Shown here: piece by piece, positions 41,388 to 49,911 of the stretch
How positions within the stretch are numbered: position 1 is the stretch's first letter
Layout of the letters: every line of letters begins with the position of its first letter
From: JAIBJN01 sp963830885
GTDB taxonomy: Bacteria; Actinomycetota; Thermoleophilia; Gaiellales; Gaiellaceae
Direction of reading: 5' to 3'
DNA length: 64,000 bases
NCBI GenBank assembly: GCA_963830885.1
Contig: CAWHOA010000028.1
Location: forward strand, 76,544-140,543
The notes under the pieces: model-generated
Database searches by the model: none
What the model saw: only the letters and a program-made list of their open reading frames with translations
What the model was told of the DNA's origin: nothing
Position numbers and translations under genes: made by a program

Positions 41388-41499
41388 GCGTACCTCCCTT
41401 CGGCACGGCCTGGTACCCCGAGCGCCGAAACGAAAACGTCAGCGAGGCGTTGTCGTGTGCCCGTAGCGCCTACCTCCTCGCCGCCGAGGTCGAGGTCGA

Positions 41500-42447
41500 C
41501 TAGGCGGCCGCGAGCCGTGCCGCAAGCCGGTGGACCGCGGCGCGGAGCTCCTCCGGCCGGCGGATCTCGAAGCCGCACTCAGCGCCGGCCAGCACGCCGG
41601 CGAGCCAGTCCAGGGACTCGGCTCGAATCCGCATGAGCGTCCCGGTCCCGTCGGGGGCGAGCTCGGCGAGGACGTGCGAGAGGCGCTGGCGGGCGGTCTC
41701 GAGCGGCAGGTCGAGCAATACCTCCGCCTCCCAGGTCCACGGGACGCGCGCGAGTGAGGCGCTCACGTGGGCAACGGCGTCGAAGCCGTCGGGCGCAGGC
41801 TCGGCCGCCCTGTCGAGGAGCGCGGGGCCGGAGATCCGGTCGACCCGGAAGGTGCGCTCGTCCTCCCGCCCGTGGTCGAACGCCGCGAGGTACCAGCGGC
41901 CGGCGTGGACGACGAGTCCGTAGGGGCTCAACTCCCGCCGGCTCCGCTCGCCCGCGAACGACGTGTAGCCCGCCAGCACGCGCCGACGCCTGCGGATCGC
42001 GTCGGCGAGCAGCAGCACGTCCTCGCCGGCGACCGGCGCGCCGCCGGCCGCCTCGCCGGTGAAGCCGAGCGCGTGCTCCAGCGCCTCCGACCGCCGGCGC
42101 AGCTCAGTAGGGAGAACGCGGAAGACCTTCGCGAGCGCCTCGTCGGCGGCTGCGCTCTCCGTGTCGAGGCCGAGGCGGCGCGCCGCCACGAGTCCGAGGA
42201 CGACGACGACGGCCTCGTCCCCGGTCAGCATCAGCGGCGGGAGCCGGTAGCCGGGCCGCAGGCGGTAGCCCCCGCCGCTCCCGCGCTGGCCCTCGACCGG
42301 GATGCCCAGGTCCTGCAGCGCGACCACGTAGCGGCGCACCGTCCGCGCGTCGACGCCGAGCTGGTCGGCGAGCTCGGCGCCGGTGGCGACGGGCCGGGAC
42401 TGGAGCGCCTCGAGCAGCTCGAGGAGGCGCGAGGTCGGCGAGGCCAT
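41500..42447 (-). CDS. WYL-domain transcriptional regulator
   Basis: 315 residues from ATG 42447. N-terminal helix-turn-helix (RLLELLEALQSRPVATGAEL, DARTVRRYVVALQDLGIPVE), central WYL domain (ELSPYGLVVHAGRWYLAAFD, ERTFRVDRISG) and C-terminal WCX region. YafY/PafBC-type single regulator. The WYL pocket senses a small ligand or nucleic acid. Divergent from the 42532 gene with 84 bp between, so it may regulate that gene. No strong ribosome site; TATATAG at the 5' side is a possible -10. Confidence 0.88.
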   Translation of the reverse strand: MASPTSRLLELLEALQSRPVATGAELADQLGVDARTVRRYVVALQDLGIPVEGQRGSGGGYRLRPGYRLPPLMLTGDEAVVVVLGLVAARRLGLDTESAAADEALAKVFRVLPTELRRRSEALEHALGFTGEAAGGAPVAGEDVLLLADAIRRRRRVLAGYTSFAGERSRRELSPYGLVVHAGRWYLAAFDHGREDERTFRVDRISGPALLDRAAEPAPDGFDAVAHVSASLARVPWTWEAEVLLDLPLETARQRLSHVLAELAPDGTGTLMRIRAESLDWLAGVLAGAECGFEIRRPEELRAAVHRLAARLAAA

Positions 42448-42531
42448 GGCGCAGTCAAGCACATATAGAGGACAGAAATCGCCCTATTTACCGGCTAGCC
42501 TGACAAGGACCACGACGGCAAGGAGGCCGCG

Positions 42532-42996
42532 ATGAGCAGCCCATCGGACTTCGACTTCTTCTTTGGCAACTGGACGGTGCGGAACCGCTACCTGGGCGAG
42601 CGCCTGCGGGGCTCCGACCACTGGGAGGAGTTCGAGGCGACCAGTGAGGCCCGGCCGCTTCCGGGCGTCCTCGGAAACGAGGACGAGTTCCGCACCGAGG
42701 CCCTGGGCGGCTTTGTCGGCATGTCGTTCCGCTTCTTCGACCCCGAGGCGAAACGGTGGTCGATCTACTGGGCGGACAGCCGGCGGCCCGGCGTGCTCGA
42801 CCCGCCCGTCTTCGGCGCCTTCGCGAACGGCAGCGGCGTCTTCGAGGGCACCGACGTCCTCGCCGGCAAGCCGATCCTCGTCCGCTTCACCTGGACGGAG
42901 GTCGACACCGGGGCCCCGCGGTGGGAGCAGGCCTTCTCCGCCGACGGCGGGGAAAGCTGGGAGTCGAACTGGGTGATGGAGTTCACGCGGCGCTAG
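42532..42996 (+). CDS. DUF1579-like small protein
   Basis: 154 residues from ATG 42532, with AAGGAGG seven bases upstream. DFDFFFGNWTVRNRYLGERL, WEEFEATSEARPLPGVLGNE, GFVGMSFRFFDPEAKRWSIY and WADSRRPG are typical of the lipocalin-like/DUF1579 group of small beta-barrels (often annotated DUF1579). Probable binding protein. Divergent from the WYL regulator and convergent with a VOC gene. Confidence 0.7.
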   Translation: MSSPSDFDFFFGNWTVRNRYLGERLRGSDHWEEFEATSEARPLPGVLGNEDEFRTEALGGFVGMSFRFFDPEAKRWSIYWADSRRPGVLDPPVFGAFANGSGVFEGTDVLAGKPILVRFTWTEVDTGAPRWEQAFSADGGESWESNWVMEFTRR

Positions 42997-43001
42997 GCGC
43001 G

Positions 43002-43478
43002 TTACGCGGAGTCGTAGGCGCGCCGGAGGCCGTCGATCTCGATCTTCCCCATCTGCAGCATCGCCTGCATGACCGCCTGCGACTTGGCGGGATCCGGGTC
43101 GCCGAGCAGCTCGCCGAGCGCGCGCGGGATGATCTGCCACGAGACGCCGAACCGGTCGGCCAGCCAGCCGCAGGGTCCCGGCTCACCGCCCTCGGACAGC
43201 TTCTCCCAGAGCTCGTCGACCTCCTCCTGGGTCTCGCAGTCCACGAAGAGCGAGATGCCCTGCGAGAAGGAGAAGGACGGTCCTCCGTTCAGCGCCATGA
43301 ACTCCTGGCCGGCCAGCTCGAACGTGGCGGTCATCAGCTCGCCCTTCGGCCCGGGGCCGGCCTCGCCGTATTCCTGCGTGCTGAGGATCCGCGAGTCCGG
43401 GAAGACCGACGTGTAGAGCGCGACCGCCTCCGCGGCTTGCCCGTCGAACGTCAGGAACGTGGTGATCTTCTTCTGCAT
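43002..43478 (-). CDS. VOC protein, PhnB/3-demethylubiquinone-methyltransferase-like
   Basis: 158 residues from ATG 43478, preceded by AAGGAG. KITTFLTFDGQAAEAVALYT, SVFPDSRILSTQEYGEAGPG, FMALNGGPSFSFSQGISLFV, DELWEKLSEGGEPGPCGWLA and DRFGVSWQIIPRALGELLGD define the PhnB/DUF-type glyoxalase-superfamily proteins. Substrate unknown. Lies downstream of the MarR gene on the same strand, 87 bp apart. Confidence 0.87.
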   Translation of the reverse strand: MQKKITTFLTFDGQAAEAVALYTSVFPDSRILSTQEYGEAGPGPKGELMTATFELAGQEFMALNGGPSFSFSQGISLFVDCETQEEVDELWEKLSEGGEPGPCGWLADRFGVSWQIIPRALGELLGDPDPAKSQAVMQAMLQMGKIEIDGLRRAYDSA

Positions 43479-43565
43479 GTCGGCATGCTCCTTCGCGATC
43501 GGATGTCGAGTAGGGAGACCGGTCGGCGCGCTGGAACTCATCGCTCGCGGCGTCGGAGTAGCCGG

Positions 43566-44009
43566 CTAGCCGAGGTCGAGGAGCTCGCGGAGCGCGGACG
43601 TGAGCTCGTCCACGCGCTCGTCGTCGAGCCGGTCTCGGACCAGCAGGTCGAGCTCGGCGAGGACGCCGGCGGCCACCGGCTCGAACGCGCAGGTGCGTGC
43701 CGTCAGGAAGACGAGCGCCGCCCGGCCGTCGGTCGCATCCGGGCGGCGCTCCACGAGGCCGTCGCGCTCGAGCCGGCGGACGAGCTCCGTCATCGTCTGC
43801 TTGCTGAGCCGGGCGCGGCGGGCCAGCTCCCCGAGCCGCAGACCGTCCTCCTCGAAGAGCGGGAGGAGGACGGAGCCGTACGAGGGGCTGACGTCGCCGT
43901 AGCCGGCCGCTGCGAACCGTTCGGCCAGGAGCTCGTTCCAGCGCTGTGCCGCCTTGGCGAGCAAGAAGCCGAGGTCATCGCGGCCGACAGGCGATGGGCC
44001 CTCGCTCAC
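43566..44009 (-). CDS. MarR-family transcriptional regulator
   Basis: 147 residues from GTG 44009, whose GTGA overlaps the SRPBCC stop. Winged helix: PSYGSVLLPLFEEDGLRLGE, LARRARLSKQTMTELVRRLE, RDGLVERRPDATDGRAALVF. Dimerisation helices on both sides. MarR proteins usually bind palindromes near their own operon and are released by phenolic or hydrophobic ligands; the 36-bp dyad at 44411-44446 upstream of the operon is the likely site. The co-transcribed SRPBCC gene could bind the same class of ligand. Confidence 0.88.
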   Translation of the reverse strand: MSEGPSPVGRDDLGFLLAKAAQRWNELLAERFAAAGYGDVSPSYGSVLLPLFEEDGLRLGELARRARLSKQTMTELVRRLERDGLVERRPDATDGRAALVFLTARTCAFEPVAAGVLAELDLLVRDRLDDERVDELTSALRELLDLG

Positions 44010-44395
44010 CCGAAGCGCGCCCGCAGGTTCTCGAGCTCGCGCAGGAGCGAGCGGTACTGGGCCTCGAAGAGCTCGTCGGACATTCCGGGAGCCTGGAACA
44101 TCGTGAAGGTGAACGCGCTCGCCCCGCCCGGCAGGTCGACGACCCGCGTGGGGAAGAGGCCGAGCTCGTCTTCCGCCGGGCCCGCGTACATGTCGATCAC
44201 GCCGGTTGCGGGATCGGCGTCGATGGCGAAGTAGAACTCGCCGAGGCCGTTCACGACCTTCGGCTTGCCGTCCTCGTACCGCAGCTCGCGCGCGAACTCC
44301 GTCGCCCAGGCAGGCAGGTTCTCGATCCGCGAGAGGTAGTCGAAGACCTGCGTCTTCGGAGCCGAGAGGATCGTCGTGGCAGTCCGGGTCTCCAT
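44006..44395 (-). CDS. SRPBCC/START-like ligand-binding protein
   Basis: 129 residues from ATG 44395, with GGAGGG five bases upstream. TRTATTILSAPKTQVFDYLS, RIENLPAWATEFARELRYED and YRSLLRELENLRARFG show the helix-grip fold of polyketide cyclase/SRPBCC proteins (hydrophobic-ligand binding). First gene of a two-gene operon with marR. Confidence 0.83.
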   Translation of the reverse strand: METRTATTILSAPKTQVFDYLSRIENLPAWATEFARELRYEDGKPKVVNGLGEFYFAIDADPATGVIDMYAGPAEDELGLFPTRVVDLPGGASAFTFTMFQAPGMSDELFEAQYRSLLRELENLRARFG

Positions 44396-44410
44396 GGTGT
44401 CCCTCCATGT

Positions 44411-44446
44411 AGTCTGGTTACGTACTACTTAGTACGGTAGCAGACT
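44411..44446. promoter_or_regulatory. Nested dyad operator upstream of the SRPBCC-marR operon
   Basis: Inner arms CGTACTA (44421-44427) and TAGTACG (44430-44436) around CT; outer arms AGTCTG (44411-44416) and CAGACT (44441-44446). The whole 36 bp is symmetric and sits 16 bp upstream of the SRPBCC start, where a MarR dimer would block transcription. Confidence 0.6.
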
Positions 44447-44447
44447 T

Positions 44448-45506
44448 TTATTCGAGCAAGAGTGTCGCCTTCACGCCGCGGTAGGCGAAGGCGTCTTCGA
44501 AGCGGTCGAGCGGGACGCGCAGGCCCACGAAGGCGTCGAGGGCCTCGGGCCAGCGGGCGCGGGCCCGGTCGAGCCCCTCGACCGCGGCCTGCCAGTCGAC
44601 GCGATGGGCGTTCACGCTGCCGAAGAGGACGCGGTTCTGGACGACCACGTCGTGGGCGATCACGGTGCCGTCGACGGTCACATGCTGCGAGCGGCCGTCG
44701 ATGCCGAGCAGGCAGGCGACCCCGTTCCGCCGGAGCAGGCCGATCGCGTCCAGCATCGTCTGTGCGTCGCCGGCAGCCTCGATCACGATGTCGAACCCGC
44801 CCGTCTCCTCGGCGAGCGCGGCCGGGCTCGTGTCGGCCACCGAGACGTAGCGGGCCCCCGAAGCGGCGACCAGCCCGCCCTTGAGGTCGCTGGCGGGGCG
44901 GCGGGCCACCGTCCAGACATCGAAGCCCTCGAGGCGGAGGAAGTAGGTCGCGAGCATCCCGATCGCGCCCGCGCCGAGCACGAGCGCACGGCTCGGCGCC
45001 CACGGCTGCCGTCCGCCGATCGCCCTGACGTGGCGCAGCGCGCGTTCGCAGATCGACGCCGGCTCGGCCAGCACGCCGAGGCGGCCCAGCGAGGGCGGAA
45101 CGGGGACGAGCTGGTCGGCGGCCTCGGTGACGAGCTCGCTCGCGAAGCCGTCCAGGCGGGTGATGCCGCGCTCGACATAGAGGCCCGTCTCGCAGGCGTC
45201 GGGCGAGCCCTGAACACAGGCTGCGCAGCGGCCGCATGACCGACGCACGGTCGCGGCCACGAGGTCGCCGCGCGAGAAGCCCTCGGCGTCCTCCTCCACC
45301 CGCGCGAGCACCTCGTGGCCGAGGACGAGCCGTTCCGAGCCCTCTGGCGGGATCCCGAACAGGCCCTCGGCGATCTCGCGGTCGGTCCCGCAGACGCCCA
45401 CCTCGAGCGGCCGGAGGAGTACGGTGCCCGGCTCCCGGCGCGGTGCGGGAACCTCCTCGACCCGCGCCGAGTGCGCTCGGCCCGGCTCGACGACGAGGGC
45501 CTGCAT
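44448..45506 (-). CDS. Zinc-dependent medium-chain dehydrogenase (glucose 1-dehydrogenase-like)
   Basis: 352 residues from ATG 45506. Catalytic zinc site EVGVCGTDREI and LVLGHEVLARV; structural zinc loop with four Cys: RRSCGRCAACVQGSPDACET; Rossmann motif LVLGAGAIGMLATYFLRLEG. The GTDREI and FGIPPEGSERLVLGHE context is that of the archaeal/actinobacterial glucose dehydrogenase branch of the alcohol dehydrogenase superfamily. Third gene of the operon with glcD and glcF (TGATG overlap with glcF), so its substrate may be a hydroxy-acid or sugar feeding the same pathway; glucose specificity is not proven. Confidence 0.82.
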   Translation of the reverse strand: MQALVVEPGRAHSARVEEVPAPRREPGTVLLRPLEVGVCGTDREIAEGLFGIPPEGSERLVLGHEVLARVEEDAEGFSRGDLVAATVRRSCGRCAACVQGSPDACETGLYVERGITRLDGFASELVTEAADQLVPVPPSLGRLGVLAEPASICERALRHVRAIGGRQPWAPSRALVLGAGAIGMLATYFLRLEGFDVWTVARRPASDLKGGLVAASGARYVSVADTSPAALAEETGGFDIVIEAAGDAQTMLDAIGLLRRNGVACLLGIDGRSQHVTVDGTVIAHDVVVQNRVLFGSVNAHRVDWQAAVEGLDRARARWPEALDAFVGLRVPLDRFEDAFAYRGVKATLLLE

Positions 45507-46547
45507 CAGGCCTTCCCCGCCAGGAGCTCTGCGAGGTGGACGGCGCGCGCGCTCAGTCCCCGGCGGCGCAGGCCCGTGCGCAGCTGGCGCAGGCAGCCCG
45601 GGTTGACGGTGACGACGTAGTCCACGTCCGCGGCCGCGATCTCGTCGAGCTTCGGCTCGAGCACGGCCGCGCTGTCGCGCGGTCGCAGGGTGGCGTAGGT
45701 ACCGGCGGCGCCGCAGCACACGGCTGCGCCGGGGAGCTCGACGTAGTCGGCGACCTGCGCGATCAGCTCGCGCGGCTCGCGCCAGACGCCCAGGCCGTTC
45801 CGCAGGTGGCAGGAGTCCTGCAGCGCGACGCGCGGGCGCTCGGCCGGCCGGTCGGCCGGAGGCCCGGGCAGGCCAGCGAGCCACTGCGGAGAGCTCGAAG
45901 ACGCGGTCGCGGCCGATGACGCCTGCCAGGTGCGCGGCGCAGCCGCCCGAGGTGGTGAGGATCTCGCCGTGGAGCTCCTCGCCGAGCCGCTCGGCGAGCT
46001 CGCGGCCGCGTGCGGGCTCGCCGTTGTGGGCGTGGAGCGCTCCGCAGCAGCCCTGGGCGGGGGTGACCGCGGCCGCCGTGAGCTCGGCAGCGGCCCGGCT
46101 CACGCCCGGGAAGAGCGTCCGCTCGAAGCAGCCGAGCAGGAGCTGCGGGCCGCGCTCCGTCCGCGCGCGGGCGTGCCGGCGGAGGAGCCCGAGGGCGCGC
46201 ACGCGCCAGCGCCGGTCGGCGGCCCAGAGCAGGGCGCGCAGGCGAAGCGGTCGGCTCCGGCCCTGCCACGCGTGCCCGCGCCACTCCTCCAGCAGCTCGC
46301 CGTACCGCACCCCGGCCGGGCACACCGGCTCGCACGCGCGGCAGCCGAGGCAGAACGAGGACTCCTCCACGAAGCCCGGGTCGTCGACGGACAGCCGGCC
46401 CTCCTCGACGGCCCGCATCAGGTTGATGCGCCCGCGCGGGGACGAGGGCTCGCTGCCGGTCAGGCGGTAGGTAGGGCAGGCCGGGAGGCAGAAGCCGCAG
46501 GAGATGCAGCGCTCCAGCAGCTCGGGCGTGAAGAGCCCGGCGCTCAC
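45506..46547 (-). CDS. glcF: Glycolate/D-lactate oxidase iron-sulfur subunit (frameshifted)
   Basis: From ATG 46547, overlapping glcD (ATGA). Two 4Fe-4S motifs: CISCGFCLPACPTYR and CLGCRACEPVCPAGVRYGEL. Then the CCG-type domains: PAQGCCGALHAHNGE and TTSGGCAAHL in the first frame; ALQDSCHLRNGLGVWREPRE, CCGAAGTYATLRPRDSA and TVNPGCLRQLRTGL in the next. The two are joined by removing one base near 45870, after which the protein is full length (about 345 residues). GlcF passes electrons from the flavin subunit to the quinone pool at the membrane. Confidence 0.85.
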
Positions 46548-47921
46548 GATCCGAGCTTCCCCGGGTTGAGGATTCCCGCCGGGTCGAAGGCCGCCTTGAT
46601 GCGCCGCAGGAGCTCGACCTGCTCCCTGCCCAGGCGGGCCTCGAGCCAGGGGCGCTTCGCCAGGCCGACGCCGTGCTCGCCGGTGATCGTCCCGCCCAGC
46701 TCGAGCGCCGCGCCGAAGATCTCCTCGAACGCCAGGTGGACGCGCTCGAGCGCGTCGCCGTCGTCAGGGTCGACCACGCAGGTCGGGTGCAGGTTGCCGT
46801 CGCCTGCGTGGCCGAACGTCCCGATCACGAGCCGGTGGCGTGCGGCGATCGCCTCGATCCGCTCCACCATCTCCGCCAGCCGGGAGCGCGGGACGGTCGC
46901 GTCCTCGAGGATCGTCAGCGGCGCCAGGCGGGAGAGTGAGGGGAGCGCGGCGCGGCGCGCCTCGAGCACCCGCTCGGCCTCCTCCTGGTCGGCGGCGACG
47001 CGAACCTCGATCGCTCCGGCCTCGCCTGCACGCCGCCGCGATCCGCTCGAGGTCGCGTGCGACCGTCTCGGGCGCGCCGTCCTGGCCGAAGACGAGGAGC
47101 GCGCCCGCGTCGGTGCGGAGGCCGATGCCTGCGTAGGCCTCGACCGTCTGCAGGCACGTCCGGTCGAGGAACTCGAGCGTCGCCGGGAGCACGCCGCCGG
47201 CGAGCGTTCGCGTCACCGCCCGGCCGGCGTCCGCGAGCGAGTCGAAGTACGCGAGCCCGACGCCGGTGGCCTCGGGCGCCGGCACGAGCCGCAGCGTCAC
47301 CTCGGTGATGACGCCGAGCGTCCCCTCGCTCCCGCACAGGAGCCGCAGCAGGTCGTAGCCGGCGGCGTCCTTCACCATCCGGCCGCCGCAGCGGATCGTC
47401 TCGCCGGTGCCGAGGACGGCCTCGAGGCCGAGGACGTAGTCGCGAGTCACTCCGTACTTGAGCGCCCGTAGGCCGCCGGCGCCGGTGGCGACCGTGCCGC
47501 CGACGGTCGCGACCGCGCGCGAGCCCGGGTCGGGCGGGTAGAGGAGCCCGTGCCCCGCCGCCGCCTCTGCGAGGGCGGCCACCGGCAGACCTGGCTCGCA
47601 CACCGCGACGAGGTTCTCGGCGTCGATCTCGACCAGCCGGTCCATGCGCGTGAGGACGAGGACGATGCCGCCCGCCTGCGGCACGGTCGCGGCGGCGAGG
47701 TTCGTCCCGGAGCCGCGGGGAATCACGGGAATGCGCCGCTCGGCCGCCAGACCCACGACCGCGGCGACCTCGACGGTGCTCGCGGGGAAGACGATCGCGT
47801 CCGGCACCCCGCGGTGCAGCGGTGTCGCGTCGGCGCCGTAGACGTCGAGCGCAGCGGCGTCGAGCCTGACGTGCTCGTCGCCGACGAGCGTGGCGAGCGC
47901 CTGCGCCAGGTCCGCGTCCAT
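46544..47921 (-). CDS. glcD: FAD-linked glycolate/D-lactate oxidase subunit GlcD (frameshifted)
   Basis: From ATG 47921. FAD-binding PCMH domain: PVIPRGSGTNLAAATVPQAG, LLYPPDPGSRAVATVGGTVA, LKYGVTRDYVLGLEAVLGTG and LLCGSEGTLGVITEVTLRLV. C-terminal FAD-oxidase part: RLVIGTFGHAGDGNLHPTCV and GGTITGEHGVGLAKRPWLEA. One extra base near 47029 breaks the frame; with it removed, AGEAGAIEVRVAADQEEAER bridges the halves and the protein is about 458 residues. Oxidises glycolate or D-lactate to glyoxylate or pyruvate. No glcE is present. Divergent from the TPP enzyme gene. Confidence 0.88.
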
Positions 47922-47948
47922 CGCGGCGTACGTTATGCGCCGGAGACG

Positions 47949-47976
47949 CGAGGGGCGGCCCGACGGCCGCCCCTCG
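47949..47976. repeat. 12-bp inverted repeat between glcD and the TPP-enzyme gene
   Basis: CGAGGGGCGGCC (47949-47960) and GGCCGCCCCTCG (47965-47976) with a 4-base spacer, 28 bp upstream of glcD in the 208-bp divergent region. Could be an operator shared by both transcripts or a leader hairpin. AATATGAT near 48086 is a possible -10 for the plus strand. Confidence 0.5.
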
Positions 47977-48129
47977 CTGCGGATCCCGGCGTACCGCCGG
48001 TCGGGCCTGTCCCGGGTTTCGGAAGCGGGAGGTCAGCCCAGGGGTCGCGCCGTCATCCCCCGCGCCTCTAGGTCGAAGACAGCGAATATGATCGAGGGCC
48101 AGCGACCCGAGGACATAAGGGAGGCAGAC

Positions 48130-49911
48130 ATGCCCGAGATGCGAGGCACCGATCTCGTCGTCGAGTACCTCATCCGCGAGAAGGTGCCCTACCTGTTCGG
48201 CTACGCGGGACACGGGGCGGTCGGCCTCCTCGACGGGGTCTACGACCGCCAGGACGAGATCTCGGTGGTCTTCCCGCGCATCGAGACCGGCGCCGCCTAC
48301 ATGGCCGACGCCTACTACCGCGTCAGCCACGAGGTGATCCCCGTCTACACGTCGACGGGCCCGGGCCCGATGCTGTTGACGGCGGCGCTCTCGAACGCGT
48401 TCTACGACTCGTCGGCGCTGATCGCGATCACGGGCCAGGTGGCGACGAGCCAGTACGACTCGGGAGCGCTCCAGGAGGAGTACCGCCACTTCCAGGCCGA
48501 CTTCCCCTCCATTGCCAAGGTGATCACGAAGCGGAGCTTCCAGGCCCACTCGGTCGGCGACCTCGGCAAGTTCCTGCCGAAGGCGTTCAAGCTCGCCCGC
48601 TCGGGCCGCCCCGGGCCGGTGCACATCGACGTGCCCTACGACCTCTGGGTGACGAAGGCCGAGGTCGAGGTGCCGGAGCCCGCGGAGCGGAGCCTGATGC
48701 TCGACTGGCGCACGCCGGGCTCGCCCGAGGCGGTGGCGAAGGCGCTCGACATGCTGCTCGGCGCGCGGCGCCCGCTCATCCTCGCGGGCGGCGGGGTCAT
48801 CTGCTCGGAGGCCTCGGTGGAGCTCGCTGCTTTCGCCGACCACGTGAACATCCCCGTCTACACGTCGTTCATGGGCAAGGGCGCGCTTTCGGCCGACCAT
48901 CCGCTCCACCTCGGGATCGCCGGCTGCTGGGGCGAGTACCCGGCCCAGGAGGCGGCGCGGAACGCCGACGTCATCCTCGCCTTCGGCTGCCGCTTCTCCG
49001 ACATCCACTCGTCCTCGTGGGTGCCGGGCTACACGTACAACATCCCGCCGACCAAGCTCATCCACGTCGACATCGACCCGCAGGAGATCGGCAGGAACTA
49101 CCCGACCGAGCTCGGCATCGTCGGCGACGCCCGCGAGGTGCTGCGCCAGCTGATCGAGCTCGCGGAGAAGCGCGGGCCGAAGCGCGAGCGCTCCCCCTGG
49201 AACGACCAGGTCGAGGAGTACAAGTCCGAGTGGGTCAACTTCATCGAGCAGGAGAAGGCCTCGGACGCCGTGCCCATCGACCCGCGGCGCGTGATCAAGG
49301 AGCTGCGCGCGGCGGCTGCGCCGGACACGCTCATGATCACGGATACCGGTAACCACCAGACCTGGGTCGAGCAGTACTGGGACGCGCCAGGCCCGCAGAT
49401 GGTGTTCACACCGGGCGGCTTCGCCGGGATGGGCTTCGGCACCTACGGGGTCCTCGGCCTCAAGCTCGCGCGGCCCGAGCAGCCGGCGATCTGCGTCACG
49501 AGCGACGGCAGCTTCATGATGTTCCCGGGCGCGGTCGCGACCGCCACGGAGTACGGGATCCCGGCCGTCTGGGTGATCCTCAACAACTACACGATCGGCG
49601 TCATCCGCGACCTCCAGCGCTTCTACATGGACGGCCGCGAGATCGGGACGAGCTTCATCAAGCAGTCCACCGGCGAGTTCTGGAACCCCGACTTCGTGCA
49701 GATGGCGGAGTCGATGGGCGCCGGCGGCATCACCGTGGAGGACCCGGCCGACCTCGGCAGCGCGCTCGAGACCGCCGTCTCGGCGGGCATCCCGTACGTC
49801 GTCGACGTCCGCGTCAACCGCGACACGGCCGTCCCGCTCATCGGCACCTGGAAGTTCGACCCGATCCCGCAGGCAGAGCCCACCTTCGGCAAGCCGCTGA
49901 TCCTGAGCTGA
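48130..49911 (+). CDS. Thiamine-pyrophosphate-dependent enzyme (acetolactate-synthase-like)
   Basis: 593 residues from ATG 48130, with GGGAGG seven bases upstream. Three-domain TPP enzyme: N-terminal TPP domain EYLIREKVPYLFGYAGHGAV and FPRIETGAAYMADAYYRVS (catalytic Glu kept), central domain RRPLILAGGGVICSEASVEL, C-terminal domain FTPGGFAGMGFGTYGVLGLK and the cofactor motif VTSDGSFMMFPGAVATATEY ending LNNYTIG (GDG-NN type). Family includes acetolactate synthase, glyoxylate carboligase, oxalyl-CoA decarboxylase and sulfoacetaldehyde acetyltransferase. The retained Glu argues against canonical glyoxylate carboligase, where it is Val. Opposite the glycolate-oxidase operon and CTGA-overlapped with a chelatase gene downstream. 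Confidence 0.85.
   Translation: MPEMRGTDLVVEYLIREKVPYLFGYAGHGAVGLLDGVYDRQDEISVVFPRIETGAAYMADAYYRVSHEVIPVYTSTGPGPMLLTAALSNAFYDSSALIAITGQVATSQYDSGALQEEYRHFQADFPSIAKVITKRSFQAHSVGDLGKFLPKAFKLARSGRPGPVHIDVPYDLWVTKAEVEVPEPAERSLMLDWRTPGSPEAVAKALDMLLGARRPLILAGGGVICSEASVELAAFADHVNIPVYTSFMGKGALSADHPLHLGIAGCWGEYPAQEAARNADVILAFGCRFSDIHSSSWVPGYTYNIPPTKLIHVDIDPQEIGRNYPTELGIVGDAREVLRQLIELAEKRGPKRERSPWNDQVEEYKSEWVNFIEQEKASDAVPIDPRRVIKELRAAAAPDTLMITDTGNHQTWVEQYWDAPGPQMVFTPGGFAGMGFGTYGVLGLKLARPEQPAICVTSDGSFMMFPGAVATATEYGIPAVWVILNNYTIGVIRDLQRFYMDGREIGTSFIKQSTGEFWNPDFVQMAESMGAGGITVEDPADLGSALETAVSAGIPYVVDVRVNRDTAVPLIGTWKFDPIPQAEPTFGKPLILS

Noticed and set aside
48130..49911. Glyoxylate carboligase assignment from context with glycolate oxidase
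   Set aside because: The conserved cofactor-activating Glu is present (FPRIETGAAYMA), whereas glyoxylate carboligase has Val at this position.
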